Assembly (NCBI GenBank): GCA_000507305.1
Contig: DF239891.1
Coordinates: 62,001-126,000, forward strand
Direction: 5' to 3'
Source of the DNA: Breviolum minutum Mf 1.05b.01
Taxonomy: Eukaryota; Sar; Dinophyceae; Suessiales; Symbiodiniaceae
DNA length: 64,000 bases
A program made the translations under genes and the position numbers. Below the pieces are notes generated by a model. It did no database searches and was not told where the DNA came from. It saw nothing but the letters and a program-made list of their open reading frames with translations. Shown here piece by piece: positions 34,861 to 48,139 of the stretch; position 1 is the stretch's first letter, and each line of letters opens with the position of its first letter.

Positions 34861-35526
34861 AGCGCGCACACAATGTAAAAGGACATGTTTTGAGAAGGAA
34901 GGGTTGTATTAGAAGAAATGATTTTGTTAAACAGGGATGGGTTCTTAGAAGAAAGATAAATACGGAAGAGTCTTATTAAACAGGGCTCGAGGAGGAAAGA
35001 AGAATTCAGAGCTTTATTAAAAAGGACGGGGGTTGAAATTGAAGAAAGATTGATCAAAAAGGATGGGCTTTGTTTTTGTTCAAAAGGAATACTTCAATTT
35101 GAACAGGAAGAGCTCTATTAGAGAAGAAAACCCTCAATTTTATCAACCTCTCCGGAACAAGGCACTTCACTTCAAAACAAGCAAGGTGAGCAGGATGAAC
35201 AGTAAAGGTCTTCGGGGAAGCTAGCATATGAAAAATGTTGGTTTTTCCTTTGGCTAGCAGCATGTCAATGTATCTCTCTATATATATATATATATTTACA
35301 AGAAGTATTGAAGAAAATATGGAAAAACAACTTTGGTGTCTCGAGTACCTCTATTCCACCATATTCCCACAATCAGCAGCAGGGTATGTATAGAAACCAA
35401 AACGGGTGAATGAAGGAAAGGAAAGAATCAAAATTCCCAGAGCTCCAGAATGGTTCTCTGGAAATTGCATGTCGAACATCAACAACTCTGTAAAAGTGCA
35501 GGAAAGTAGCGGAATGAAAAGATCAC

Positions 35527-36569
35527 GCATTGCAAGCTCATCGCCTGTGGCGGGGGTGACGATGGTAACGTCTGTAGGGATTTGTGTGACAGCTCCAGTG
35601 ACGCTGAGCGATGGCGGTGAGCCTTGGTAAACCACGGGAGTCCCAGGCAGCAGATTGAAAAAGTTGTAGACCTCAGCGATGAAATATGAACGTCAATACG
35701 CAAGACTCACGTGACTCACGTGTATAGATGTGTGACAATGTGACAAGCAGCCGGAAAAGGCCGAATTTAAAGTGTTCCAACTGAGGTGCTGTGGTCGCCA
35801 TGCGCGTGTCATTGTGCAATCGTTGCATCAAGCGATGATTGTCCTGAGTGCACACGAGCCGAAAGCGAAGAGAGCGAATGGAAGCCATGCGATTTATGGA
35901 GCCAAAAGCAGCAACAGCAGCAAAATCAGCTGCGATGTCATCCCGCGTCAGACGTATTGTCTTAGAGCCACCGGCTTTTTGCAAATCATTGCGTAAGATT
36001 GGGGCAGGAAATTGCTCAGGCAAATGTTCAGATTCAGTATCTCTGCATGATTCAAATCCCCTAGCAGAGATCTTGCATCCGGTTCAAAACTTGACATTCT
36101 GCCGAGCATCGTGATTGCCCAAGACCCAGTTGCCATGGCACCAATCCTACCGATAAGATCGCTCAAGCTCCATTTGAGATGGCAGACCGTGGAAAGAGAA
36201 GGATCACTAGTATAGCATACTCGGCATACTCCTGGATGTCACTAGTCACTAGATGTTAATTGGTGTAGACCTTTGAAGACGTCCCCCAGTTCCACCACGC
36301 TCCGGAAGGGCTTTGGCATAGCTCGCCACTTCTTTGCGCACCACCTCAGGATCAACGCAAAGCAAACTACTCGCACAGCTCAGCCATTACTTACTGCAGC
36401 GTGAATTCCGATGATTTTGAAACCCAATTATTCACGCTGCGTTTCAGAACATGACCGCAGGGTTCATTTGCAGTGAACACAAGTCAGTAATACTATGTGG
36501 ACTTGAAACGCCGGGAACGATTGCGGAGAATGATCTTTCTTATTAATATCTTACTTCATCTTCTTCATC

Positions 36570-36650
<81 letters not shown>

Positions 36651-37419
36651 ATCCTCATCATCATCATCATCATCATCTCGTCATCATCATCATCATCGCC
36701 ATCGTCATCACCTTCATCGTTATGATGTACGGTCATAATCACGACCAATCTCCTGTTTGCCGCTTCGTGGTCATGGTCTTTTTGGCCCGGTCGTGCGGTG
36801 TCAGGTCTTCTTCAAAATGCTAACAAGTTGCTGACATGTCAGCATTCACACATGCTTGTCTGGTAGGAGGTTCAGCAGATTTGGGGCCAACATGTTGTGC
36901 CCCATTCACAGCATCCGACATCTATTTGTGAGCCGTGAAAAGCAACTGCATTTTTTAAAACTTTACATCTTGGAATCCTGCCGTTTGAAGAAAAACACAT
37001 GTCAACACGTCACTCCCGTCAACCATGACCAACGCCCAGGCACAGAGGCGTTGCGCAAGTCATTGGGCGACCCAAAATCTTGGCCCAAGATCTGGCAATC
37101 GGAGCCCAGGATGCTATAATATGCTGTACAATCGTAGAAAACGGTAGAGACGCACAAGGCGGTGGCGAATGCTTCAAAAACAGGAAACCTATAGGACAGG
37201 AGCTTCTTGTGAGCATGGCAGAACAAAAACACTGCTATATCCACAGCCGTTTCAGGTCTCCTCTCTTTCGCTCTCTTTCTTCCCCTTTCTCTGACTATTC
37301 ACCTACCTACCTACCTATCTATTATGTATAAAGCTATCTATCCATCTATCTACCTATCTATCTATCCACCTATCTATCTGGCTCTCTATTTATATACTCT
37401 GTCTAAATCATCTTACCTA

Positions 37420-37473
<54 letters not shown>

Positions 37474-37610
37474 GTATCTATCTATCTACCTACCTATCTA
37501 ATCTAATCAAATCAAATCAAATCAAATCAAATCTAGTCTGATCTAATCTAAGCTAGTCTAACACCATCCACCCATCAATCAATCTACCTCTCTATCTTTC
37601 TCTATCTTTC

Positions 37611-37655
<45 letters not shown>

Positions 37656-37660
37656 GTATG

Positions 37661-37697
<37 letters not shown>

Positions 37698-37742
37698 ATC
37701 TATCTATCTGTCTATCCATCTGTCTATCCATCTGTCTATCTG

Positions 37743-37805
<63 letters not shown>

Positions 37806-37881
37806 GTCTTTCTGTCCATCCATCCATCCATCCATCCATCCATCCATCCATCGATCGATCGATCGATCGATCGATCTATCG

Positions 37882-37916
<35 letters not shown>

Positions 37917-40900
37917 GATCGATCAAGTCAAGTTATCTATCTGACTTGGAAATTGGCTTCGCGCCGCGGTGCGTAATTTCTTCAACATCCGAACTTCCAA
38001 AAGCGGTCCCGAAGCTGAGGTGTTTTGCACATCTTGACTTGGACACGTGCTTCGCGCCACAGCGTACAATTTTTCGTCTCTCATATGACCAGATCGCTCC
38101 GCACCCGCCACTTTAGCGAGCTTTCTTGACCCTCCCCACCCACAAATCATTGGAAAACACACAAATGCTTCGCGACTTTGCTAACACACCTGTATCTTCT
38201 TTCTTCTGACTCTTCTCTTTCTCTCGTCTACTCTTCCCTCTCCTACTCTTCTCTTCTGTGCTCTCTGACTCTTCTCATCTTTGCTTCTTTTCATCTCTCC
38301 CTATAATTTGACTTCTAAACTTCCCCAGCGCTAGTGCTGCAAATTCGGGAAGGTATAATATAAACATAATACGATGAATGATGTTATTCTGACATTTTGA
38401 TATGATTCTAGATACCGATAGATAGACTGATGTGAGAGATTCATACGATCCAAAGCGATCTGTTGAAATCTGGAAGGAAATTTGCTTACGGCCCGGGACA
38501 CAGATGACCTGCCTGGAAGTTGAAGGGGACGTTGAACTCTGGTTTGCTGGGTGTGCCTTGGATACAACCAATCTCCGCAAATGATAGGCACAATTCCATG
38601 TCAAGGAGTTTTCCAGAATATTCGCAAGCATTTGCCAAGCTATTTTAACAGTTCTGTTTTCTGGGCAAAGAAAGTACATCATGCTATGAGGCTATTACGC
38701 TATCATGCTATGTTGCATCATGCGTTGTCACTATGCGCAACCATTTTCTCAACTCTTAACAAAATTCAAGGCACCGTAGTATTTCATCAAATCATCCAGT
38801 GGGGCATAGATCTCGCCAAAAATGACGCGGTCTTCAAATTCATCAACCTGAGCAACCCGAAACACTGAATCACACCGCGTCACGAATTTTGAGACCTTTC
38901 TGATAGACGGTATTCCGTACAGAACATGTAGAAACCTGAGGCGAGCCTCTTTTTGATATCCGGTCAATCCTCCGTCATGTCACTTCTTTGTTCAAGATGT
39001 TTGAATCGATGTGCAATTGATCCGAGATCACCACGTCCATCAATGGCTTGAGGCTCCCACTGTCTGTCGCCACCCCTGGATGATCTCGTGGTTCTTCGGA
39101 TCATTCTGTGTATAGTTGTGGTCCCTTGCGGCGCTATCCGATAGCCCAAGGTTCGTCTTGGGATGTCTTCGAGTGAACATACCAGACCAAGTAACATACG
39201 TTGCAGTTTAGTACATGTAGTTGCATAGACTACAAGTTGCTACCATTGCAGATTTTTCGCTAAGGCAAAAAAGTCATAACAAATCAGCATCCCATTGCTT
39301 TAGCCACTGCAGGAAAGGCACATGCAGAAGAATGCTAACGTGGTCTTGGCGCAGGTCGCATTGAAGGTCTCCCAAGAGCCGCTGAGGTGTATGAAGGTGC
39401 CCGGTGAATGCTATTACATCAAGTTCCACTTCTTAGTTTCGAATCATATCTGAATGTTTTCTTCGAACGTTTCGGAACAGTATTTAAAGTTTTGGTGCAA
39501 TCCAACTTGTCCACACTTGCTGTTTCTACTCACAGGTGTAAATAACGTCTTTTCCAAACAAATTTTGCTCAATTTCCTGCACCTCGTTGTGTAGTTGAGG
39601 ATCCTCCAAGAGGAATGGCACTGCATCAATACGAAAACCTCCAACCTCAACAAGTCACAGAGGTAATCAGCTAAGGAAAATATTCGACATATATGTATGT
39701 GTATATGTATGTATTTGTATATGTATTTGTATACGTATACGCATGTGTATATGTATAATGTATAATGTATAATGTATAATGTATATGTCTAGATATATAC
39801 CGTATACATACATACATATATATATATATGTACATACATATATATATATATACACACATATATATGTATATATATGTGCGTACGTAAATACAGTTGGCTA
39901 CGGTCGAGTCACGTCTTTGTATCTCTTTGCTTTGTAAATTCGGACCTTTTCTACCAGCCATCTCTGCTTGCTGCCGAGGGTCACCCAGTTGAAGCCAAAA
40001 ACGAAGGACTTCTTTCATGGCCTTCGGAGGAAATCCACGAAGTTCAACTCACAGGACTTGGGCTCAGCTCCCCTGCCTCTACCACCTCCGGGTTTCTGTA
40101 GTTCAAATCTGGCTGAAACTCTCCAAAAGCGTGGTAATAATACTCCTGCAGTTCAAAAAGAACCCAGAAAGAAACCTGAAAAAAAAAAAGTTCAAAAACA
40201 AAAGCATTGCTGCAGTCCTGGGTGGCCGGATCAAAAGTCCAAGCAGAACCTGAAAGGACACCGCAACGAATCAGGCAGCAAATGAAGCGGGACGATCTTC
40301 AGCAATGTTTCTTTTTTGCTAAAATGGGGAAAATTCAAGGGTTTTTTGTGATGAATCACAGACATATCCTCATAACGAAAAAAGGCGGGTTATACTCCTG
40401 TCAAAACGTGAAATTTCGATCATATTCAAACAGGAATGATGACGAATCAGGGCTACATAAAACAACAACGAAATGAGGACAAAACTTCACACGCCGCGCT
40501 CTCAATGGCAGCATGACAACTGGACACCGGGGTCGGATCCTTGTTAGATCCTGACATCAACTGAATATGATTGATGTCAATACCAGATAAATTAGCAGCT
40601 GGGTCATCGCTCAAGAGGACTCGTACCATCGTCTAAGTCATTGGTACTATTGTAATTCTAACGACTCTGACACAAAATGACTGCAAAAAAGCACTGCTGC
40701 AGAATGCTGCAGGGGCCACTGTAAAAGATAGTCGCTTGTATGTCCAGAAAATTACCCTTTTCCGTTCTTTGTGGGTCCTTTGTAGTTTCCTTTTCGGTTC
40801 TGTCAGCATGTTCTTCTGTGGAGATGTCTCCAGATCCGGGGAGACATGACGAGTTCATGCCATTGCATAATTTACTCAAAGACGACAACATAAGCAGGTG

Positions 40901-42813
40901 TTTCTGTTCTATATTAGGCAAATATCAATTGCTACACGTTACATAACAGTTCAATATAGAACACTTACGCTATTAACATCTATTAACCATAACCCTGGGG
41001 ATAATTCTACTCACCTGTGATTTTCTGATGCTCAAGTGTCTCCCCCCAGCCTTCACCGCCGCCAAAATTCGAAGCCCAGTTGTTTGGAGGTCTTCGGATG
41101 CCGTTCACTGAAACAACACCTCTGCAGAAGAAGAAAAGTGACGATTCGATGTATACAACGATGTCCCAAGGATGTCCCAACGATGTCTCCGTGTGGCGAT
41201 GCCTGGGTGCCAAATGTACCAGTCGCGCTTGGAGTTCGTCTTATTCGCTCTGGATTCCATGAACCATTTGGACCTCGACCATTTGGATTGCTATCGCTGT
41301 CCCCGTTCCGACATATCGCTTGGACTTCACATCCGACATGTCAAGATATATAATATATGATATCATATATATATATATATGTATATTTATTAATCTATTC
41401 ATATATATATATGCCAATATATTTCAATTTTCAATCGTTGTCATGATCCTTCAGTGATTTTTCAATCTGAGGTCTCAACTCATTGGAGCTGTGGTTGGGG
41501 ACAAAATCCTCACAGAGACAGAGCTGCTGGCAGAGCTTACTAAGTTCAGATCTTACCAAAAGTACAAGTTCAGGTCGACGAGTCGACATGCTGAGATGTT
41601 TGGCTTCAGGATGGAAAGTTCAAAGGGGAAAGTGCAACACCAAGCGCCTTGTTCAAGCCTAGTACAGTCTATCTGACTATCTCAATGTATCTTGATCTCA
41701 ATTTCTTCAAAGTCGCCTGCGAACGGAATCGTTTTTGATTTGCTCATCCAGACTTAAAACATCTTGAAACACATATTCTTATACATTGGAAATCATTTCA
41801 AAGATGTGTTTCTTATGCCGAGTTTCCATCAAGAGAGAAATTCCGATCTCTTTGGCCGCTGCCACCAGATCTTTGAAGTCCTGCGAGAGGCTTTCGGAAG
41901 GATTCGCTTCTAAGGCCAAACGATGCCGGACCGATCTCACCTGCATCGAGCCGAAGAGAGGATCGATGTCGTGGAAATCGCTGATGTCATAACCTTGGAC
42001 ACCATATGACAATATGATACAATATGTGCATGCATGCAATGCATAATCATGCATACTAACTATATCTACCACATTTCTTATATCAACATATCGAATCCAC
42101 AGGACTTCCATAGGGTCTACATGTTCAATGCAAGGCCATGTCAGGTGATCCTTCGATCAGTACTTCTCCAAGTCCCGGGCCAAAGTCTCTCATTGGACTC
42201 TTCATGATGGGCGAAAGCCAAATGAAACCAACACCGAGCTCCTACACTTCCAGATAGTCATAGAAAGTCTCACTTTAGGACTTCGTTTCTGATAGAAGTC
42301 TTCCATCTTTGTTCACAGAAGCATGGTACAGACGTGACTCGCAGCAAACTTGCCAAGACCAAACGATGTTTCAAGGCTGTTGTTGACAACACAAAATACG
42401 CGACATGACGAGACTGCTCCTTGAGATATGGCAGCCTCTCCTGGATGCCCTTGAGGTCCTCATGGATTTCGGAGTCAGACGAGACACCCAACATCACCCA
42501 ACTGCAGAAAGATACCCCTCAACTATCATTATCCAATCTATTTTCCTGCACCTATCTGTTCTGCTTGACATCTACTTGGACTTGATGGTCCATTTGGGTG
42601 CACCAGGTGTATTCTCCCCCAACCACTCTTGTCCCCAAGTGTGTAGCATCATTGCATCCTGTCTTTTCGCCCAAGTACACTCACAAAGTATAATTGGGGG
42701 GACCTGCAATCAAAGACCGCAACGTGATTTCGTGCTTTCGAACCAGTCCAAAATTCCACCAAGGGTCACCCGTACCATCTCCATTTGCATCTTGAAAAGA
42801 GCGCGGATAGATC
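35527..42813 (-). CDS. GH13 alpha-glucosidase-type glycoside hydrolase, at least 17 exons
   Basis: Retaining alpha-glucan or maltooligosaccharide hydrolase (or transglucosidase) of family GH13, closest in motif style to oligo-1,6-glucosidase/maltase. Exons: 42813-42768 ([15 protein letters not shown]), 42458-42420, 42241-42175 ([12 protein letters not shown]), 41993-41827 ([15 protein letters not shown]), 41508-41480 ([10 protein letters not shown]), 41273-41203, 41107-41057 ([11 protein letters not shown]), 40249-40218, 40145-40086 ([20 protein letters not shown]), 40021-39983, 39645-39534 ([14 protein letters not shown]), about 39124-39061, 38847-38775 ([10 protein letters not shown]), 38556 to about 38509, 36146-36096 (NWVLGNHD), 35671-35623 ([11 protein letters not shown]), 35544 onward (GDELAM). 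The nucleophile Asp (FRIDAV), acid/base Glu (GEIY) and transition-state Asp (NHD) are all present. Many introns have GA or GC donors. The N-terminus and C-terminal beta domain are not assigned. Confidence 0.93.
36565..36725. repeat. (atc)n trinucleotide microsatellite
   Basis: Continuous cat/cgt trinucleotides, within the large GH13 intron between 38509 and 36146. The poly-His frame on one strand and poly-Met frame on the other are artefacts. Confidence 0.97.
37280..37935. repeat. Compound (tatc)n tetranucleotide microsatellite
   Basis: Long runs of ctat with variant blocks (ctgt, ccat, cgat, caaat), about 650 bp with short interruptions, inside the same GH13 intron. The Ser-Ile-Tyr-Leu frames are artefacts. 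Confidence 0.97.
39675..39895. repeat. TA/TG-rich microsatellite in a GH13 intron
   Basis: Runs of tatatgtat, tataatg and (ta)n occupy the intron between GH13 exons 40021-39983 and 39645-39534. Confidence 0.9.
41345..41420. repeat. (ta)n microsatellite
   Basis: An AT dinucleotide run between GH13 exons at 41508 and 41273. A similar (at)n run lies at 43268-43310 upstream of the recognised GH13 exons. Confidence 0.9.
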
Positions 42814-42959
42814 CTCAAGGTATGGTCACAATGAAAGGCACGATACAGTTGGAAAGACTTGAATCGCTTTAAACGTGGAAATTTGGAAAGTGGACATGTT
42901 TGAGTTTGGTGAATTGGGTGTCTTTCAGACTGGAATCATCGTGTAATTATTGTAATCGT

Positions 42960-43250
42960 TGCATTCAGAAAGATCCAGGAGACACAAATTGACGGAGAAA
43001 CAGGAAGTCACCTTTCACATCTTGCCAAGGCTCTGGTACATAACCTCCTTTTCCCACCAGTGCCCGCTTGCAGTTGCAGCTGCAGCCGTGAGGGTGGAAA
43101 AAACCTGGGACGAAGGGAATCTTCAAGTCCCATGAAAAAGATGACCACATTTCTTGGCACGACAATGTTCTCTCAGCTTCTGACATGTAAAGGTATCGGT
43201 TTTCCATACGCACAACATGCACAGTTTATCTGATTGACATCTGGGCACAT
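42960..43250 (-). CDS. Coding-like Cys-rich exon, unidentified
   Basis: Two overlapping minus-strand frames are protein-like: CQSDKLCMLCVWKTDTFTCQ (about 43240-43130) and ALVGKGGYVPEPWQDVKG (about 43065-42990). It is upstream of the first recognised GH13 exon and could be part of that gene's N-terminal region or of another gene. Neither is tied in by a verified junction. A GC-rich stretch at 43430-43570 is also open on both strands and unassigned. Confidence 0.25.
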
Positions 43251-44084
43251 CAGAAAAAAAGCGGCAAAATATATATATATATATATATATAAATATATAA
43301 ATAATATATATGCAACATATACACTGACATATGATTACATGTATTATATGTACAAAATAATGTATAACAATGCAAATATCTGGGCTGTGTTTGGGCGAAC
43401 CCAAGGCCCTGGCCATTCCAAGGAGAGCGCTCATGACGCGTGAGGGACCGATCGGCTTACCGGCTGACCGCGACTACTGCGCGTCCGCCGCGTTTGCCGC
43501 GTCCGAAGCTGAGGTTCTGCGGCACGGTCAAGCGGTTCTGTGGAGGTCACTGGGTCTGAGTCTAAACCAGAAAGTACGTGAAATAGCATAAAACTAGTGA
43601 AAAAAACATGAAAAAACAGGAAAGTAGTCAGACTTGGAGGAAATTGCTCCAAACGGGTCGAAATTCAAATCTAAACAGATCTTAGCTGTCAAAGCTGTCA
43701 AATGGAGGAAATGTTTGATAAATTGATGTTTTCTTGCTATGGCAAATCCTTTGCCACGGATGTGGCTAATTGTGGACATGAGCACAATGGAATCTCTTAT
43801 CTCAGGTGGTCACAAGGTCAACTGCTTGCCGAGTGGGTTGGATGATCAAATTAAATGATTTAGTGAAATTTAGTGGATTAGCTTGTATTGATTTAATATT
43901 CAAATGAATCATGATTAATATGGAATTTAATTCACCATCTACACATGACCTCTTTCGACAAACAGTAAGCGCCCTGATCAAGCAGCCCTGCTCATGGGGA
44001 TATCGGATCAATCGACCAGCAGCCATTGACGCCTTCACTGAGCGAACGGCTCACAGCTCACGGCTCCATTCCATTCATTAATAT

Positions 44085-44150
44085 TCATTACATATGACAT
44101 TTACATATGACATGATATCATGACATGATATGACATGACATGATATGACA
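44085..44150. repeat. Short catatga/catgatatga repeat
   Basis: Imperfect repeats of acatgatatgacatg. It may sit in an intron of the gene that starts at 44551. Confidence 0.7.
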
Positions 44151-44372
44151 ATGTCAGATTCAGGGGGGCCGAGGGTTGCGATAACATATCCAGGTCCATA
44201 CCTATCCACCAAAGATGCCTGTTGAGAAACAGGACTCAATTTGTGGGGTCCTTTGCTTGCAAAAGGGCTCCCAGGGTTTTCAAGGCCATAAAGGCATATA
44301 AAGGTCATATCCATCCATATCCCCATATGCTTCATCAGAATTCAAAATCTCAACTCAAAGTGAAGACACACG

Positions 44373-44551
44373 AAATCCTTGGGATTTCCTGCTGGTCGAA
44401 TGTCTGTGAAGACTGGCACTCCAAAATCCTCCGTCAGAACGTCCTTGTCAAGGTAAGTCAAAGACGAAGACCAATATTGTGGCTGAATGTAGGGGGCAAC
44501 GAAAAGAAAAAAGACAATCATGGAAAGTAACCAAGAGAATAAAAACCTCAT
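44373..44551 (-). CDS. First exon of a secreted or type II membrane protein
   Basis: An ATG at 44551 follows a CCAG acceptor by 9 bases and opens with a strong signal sequence (MRFLFSWLLSMIVFFLFVAP). The frame continues LDKDVLTEDFGVPVFTDIRP to a GTGTGT donor near 44373. I cannot identify the protein. It lies upstream of the GH13 gene in the same direction, so it might be that gene's secretory leader. Possible following exons at about 44300-44170 (ASLVDRYGPGYVIATLGPP) and 44038-43930 are unverified. Confidence 0.45.
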
Positions 44552-44789
44552 GATCTCGATCTGGTAAAAGGTAAGACTCATCATTTGGATTAAAGTCAGA
44601 AGCCATCTCTTAGCTCCGCGATACTTCATATTCCTGCACCCCCCACGCAAAGCTCATGTCTCACAACCCGACCCGGATGGTGATCAGAAGGTCCAACTTT
44701 GAAGGCAACACGCCACCTGATTTGCAATCATCTCAGCCAAAAGTATTGAACGCAATCCGCACACGTCACAGAATCAAAAGTGGAATTGC

Positions 44790-47211
44790 TTGAGAAATAA
44801 CGACAAACGCAAAACAAATCTGGCATAGCTTTGTCTTATGGTTTCCATCTTGTACATCTTTTCCTCTACAAAAACTTGACACCTTGAGTGACACTCTGAG
44901 CCCTTGGGCTTCCACACGGAATTGAAAGATTTGAAGTGCCTGAGCTGCGATTCGCTGCGAAGATTACGATTCATGAGTCTTTGAAGAATGTGTCGGCAAT
45001 TCACAGCGAATTGAGCTGCAAGCTGTGTAAAAGGCTTTAACCTCGGTTGGAGCGATGGATGCCTTCCACGTGTGATGTGTCTTTGGCTGTGTCTTTTGCC
45101 TTTGGCGTCTGGAAGGTTCTAAATGGAAACGCATCAAATTCCAATGATTGCGTGTAAAGTGTATAAAAAAATACTTGAACACTGTCTGCGGTTGAAAAAA
45201 AGCTCTTGAAGATACAGAGCTAGATGTTTCAATCAGAATGCTGAACCTGTCTGCGAAGTAGCGGCTCTTCCATTTCCCAGGCAGCTACTGGGTTCCACCT
45301 GCGCATCAAAGTACCAAAGTGGAAGAGGCTTATTGGCTTATTGAATCACAAAAGCCTCATACCGGCATAAACTGGTGGCATACTCTTGACAACACTCCAA
45401 CCTAGAAACCAGATCTGACTTCATCCAATGATTAGCTGCTTTGCTGGCGTGAGGGAAAAGACCAAACTCACTATGATCAACTGCAGCATCTAAAACCACA
45501 GCCAAGACCAATCTCTGTGATGCCTGCAGCTCCTTCTTCACCAGCCTAATGCGACCTTTGATTGCTCCAGGAAGATTCTGACAAAATGATGGCAACTACT
45601 GTACAACCCTACGATGATGAGAATCGGTCGAAATGTTCCAGAGCCCAACGGAGCATGCTTGGACTTCCATGATGATTAACTTCAACCCAGTCTTCCAAGT
45701 CATGACGTCACGGTCGGAAAGTCTTCGGCTGCAAACGAGGTCCAAGCAGAGCACATCGCTTCGTTGGTGAAAGACGCGCGACAGGTCCTGCACTCCAACG
45801 TCGCGGCGTGCTTCAGAAACAGCAGGTTGGTAGTGACTCTAGTGAGTTTAGCTTCTGCATCACTTTTGTCTCGGATATCAAATACGCATAGTCCTTGCGA
45901 AGCATCCAAAGCGGAACAAAAATTACCAGAGACTGAAAAGCTGTGCACCAAACAATCTATGTATTCATATACAGTAGAGTACTCTATGTGTAATAATTCT
46001 TGCTGAATTACAATCAAACAAGGGCGGTTGAAAACCACAAGGAAGCAGTTGATACTTAATGCTGACTTATCCACGTCAACATCACGAGCCCCGTGCCTCC
46101 ACACCATGCCACGAGTTGCGAGAAGCTCAACACGACAAAATATCTAGGCCGACTAAACAGCTGGCACAGTATGTCACAAGCATTTTTCTCCGCCAGGCAT
46201 TGGCACGGCGGTACGCTTCGCAAGCGTGAAACCAAACTGGCTTTTTAGTTAAGTGTTCAAGCACTCCTCTGTTGCGGAAGAGACACGCAGCACGCTTCGC
46301 GAGCGTTAACTGCATCTCTTCCACGACAATCTCTTTGAGAAAAAAAAGGGTGGAACTCAGAAACTCACGTTTTGGTCCATGGCTTCTCTACGTTTCTATG
46401 CGTCTCTTGACGTCTCTTGTCTAAATTCATTCCGAATCCCAAACACTCACGCCGGCTCAGTCACAGACGAGCCAGTCAGGGTCAGTGGAGGCGGGTGGGA
46501 GGGCCCTTGCTGCGCTTTACTATTGTTCACCTGGCCGCTGCGATGTCAAAGCTGTCTCCCTGTCCCTGTCCCGTCCTCCTATGTCCTCTCAGTTGTCATG
46601 CAGAGACCGTCGCAAATGAGTTTGCCCCATTCTGAAGTTGGCTCCACTGTGTAGTGCTCATTTCCTATCTGTACTTGGGCCATTTGAACCCACGCAAGCG
46701 AAAGCACAAAAACATCCAAAAACATGAAGCTGGTCTACAAAATGGAAATAACCCATGTCACACTCCGAAGCATTGGGATACAAGTACAAGTCTTGCCAGC
46801 AATTGGCGGAGTAGCTGAGTCAGACTCCATTCAGGTCCCATCCCATCCCGTTCTGACCTCGGCCCGGGTGAGGAGGAAGCGTGTGTAGACGTCGTTTTGT
46901 GTCTCCTCCTCGCGAAGGGAAGCTTCATGGTCATGGAGCATCCTTGCATTCTGGATCATCGGATCATCCATGCTCTTTCTTTTCAGATACTTCCACATGG
47001 TTTATGAAAAGAATTGTAAATTGAAAAAGATCCCAACATGGATTTGACAGGGTTTAATCATGTTTATTCTGTAACCCGCAAGCATTGCTGTCTGCACCTG
47101 CAAGATTGCAAAATCGAAGTGTTTCAACTGGCCCTTTTTGATCAAAGCTCTGACGACACTTCGTGCGGACTGGCGGATTGCCCCTCTTAGGCTTCCGCTC
47201 GGCCGACCCAT
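44790..47211 (-). CDS. Unidentified multi-exon gene or genes
   Basis: Several good protein-like minus-strand exons: about 47170-47090 (SARSVVRALIKKGQLKHF, ending at a GTGCAG donor); about 47000-46852 starting at an ATG (SMDDPMIQNARMLHDHEASL, ending at a GTCAGA donor); about 46325-46170 (EEMQLTLAKRAACLFRNRGV); about 45960-45780 (DIRDKSDAEAKLTRVTTNLL); 45590-45340 (KGRIRLVKKELQASQRLVLA); about 44990-44800 (RSESQLRHFKSFNSVWKPKG). I recognise no family. Whether this is one gene or two is unclear; the 47.0 kb exon has its own ATG. Confidence 0.45.
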
Positions 47212-48139
47212 TCATGTGGGAAGCTGAGTGCTTTCGAGGAGACGTTGCTGCAATCTGCGACAGAGTGATGGATCTTTGGCCAAGATCTTTGGTTGGGATT
47301 CATTCCTGGGAGGCTGGAGATTCACAAAATCACTTTGCAACCAAGAAAAGTCCACCCAATCAAGCTTACGTAGCATTTATATAGCACAGCTTTTGAGATA
47401 CAGGTTTCAAGAATTCAACCCCGTTTCAAAATTGTTATTCACGCTACCCCTACAGCCCACACGCTTTCCTCCCACAAAAATCTGTCTCACCCTCAAAGCC
47501 AAAGGATATATCATTTGGATCATTATCAAGTACAGTCCGGTGGGGTCCTGGGGCTGAACATTCCTGGATTCCTAAGCCCAACAAGTTGTAAAGCTCATTT
47601 CACAAAATGCAGTCTTGAAGTACTTGCCAAGGGTCAGCACCTTCTCCCAGCGATCGCACTCCAGCCACAAGTATCCAAATGCCTCTAAACTAGCTCCCCT
47701 TCACCCCCTCATCACACCCTCTGATACTATGGAGTGACAATGGAAGGGACACGTTCTTCAAAAACATGTCACGTAGTCCAGCAAGACAGGAAGGAATGGC
47801 CCTATGCCATAGAGGCCGAACAAGACATAACAAGACCACAAGATGCTCCTACTCTCATTTTGATCATCGTGAGGGTGAGGATATTGATGATTATACAATC
47901 TTGGAAAATACTGTGATCTACTTTGTCCACTCGGTTATTTTGTGCAAAGAATCTGCACCTCGTTGGTGGCCGTGCGCGCTGGCAGCGTGATGTGTGCACT
48001 GGCCGGATTGCTGCGGATGACATCGGCAGGATGCTCACGTGCGATGACTTCCTCGCGAAGTCAAGAACGTCCATGGCTCTGGGGGGCTCTGGGATTCCGA
48101 AAAGCCAACGATCTCCGATTCCGAAAAGCCAGGCCTGCA

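Larger units (their letters stand above)
33838..35010. repeat. Diverged direct repeat of a purine-rich block
   Basis: The block at about 33838-33970 (gaaggaagggttgcattaga, then aagaaatgattttgtt and gaggaggaaagaa) recurs at about 34888-35010 with roughly 80% identity. It flanks the gap-containing foldback region. Between and around them run short purine-rich motifs of the gaagagtt type. No gene is seen from 33.68 to 35.3 kb. Confidence 0.75.

Noticed and set aside
34164-35057. Long frames passing through the gap
   Set aside because: They run across 195 undetermined bases; flanking translations are repeat-derived.
36497-36823. Frame with a long His run
   Set aside because: Translation of the (atc)n microsatellite.
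37324-38116. Overlapping Ser-Ile-Tyr-Leu frames
   Set aside because: Translations of the (tatc)n microsatellite in different phases.
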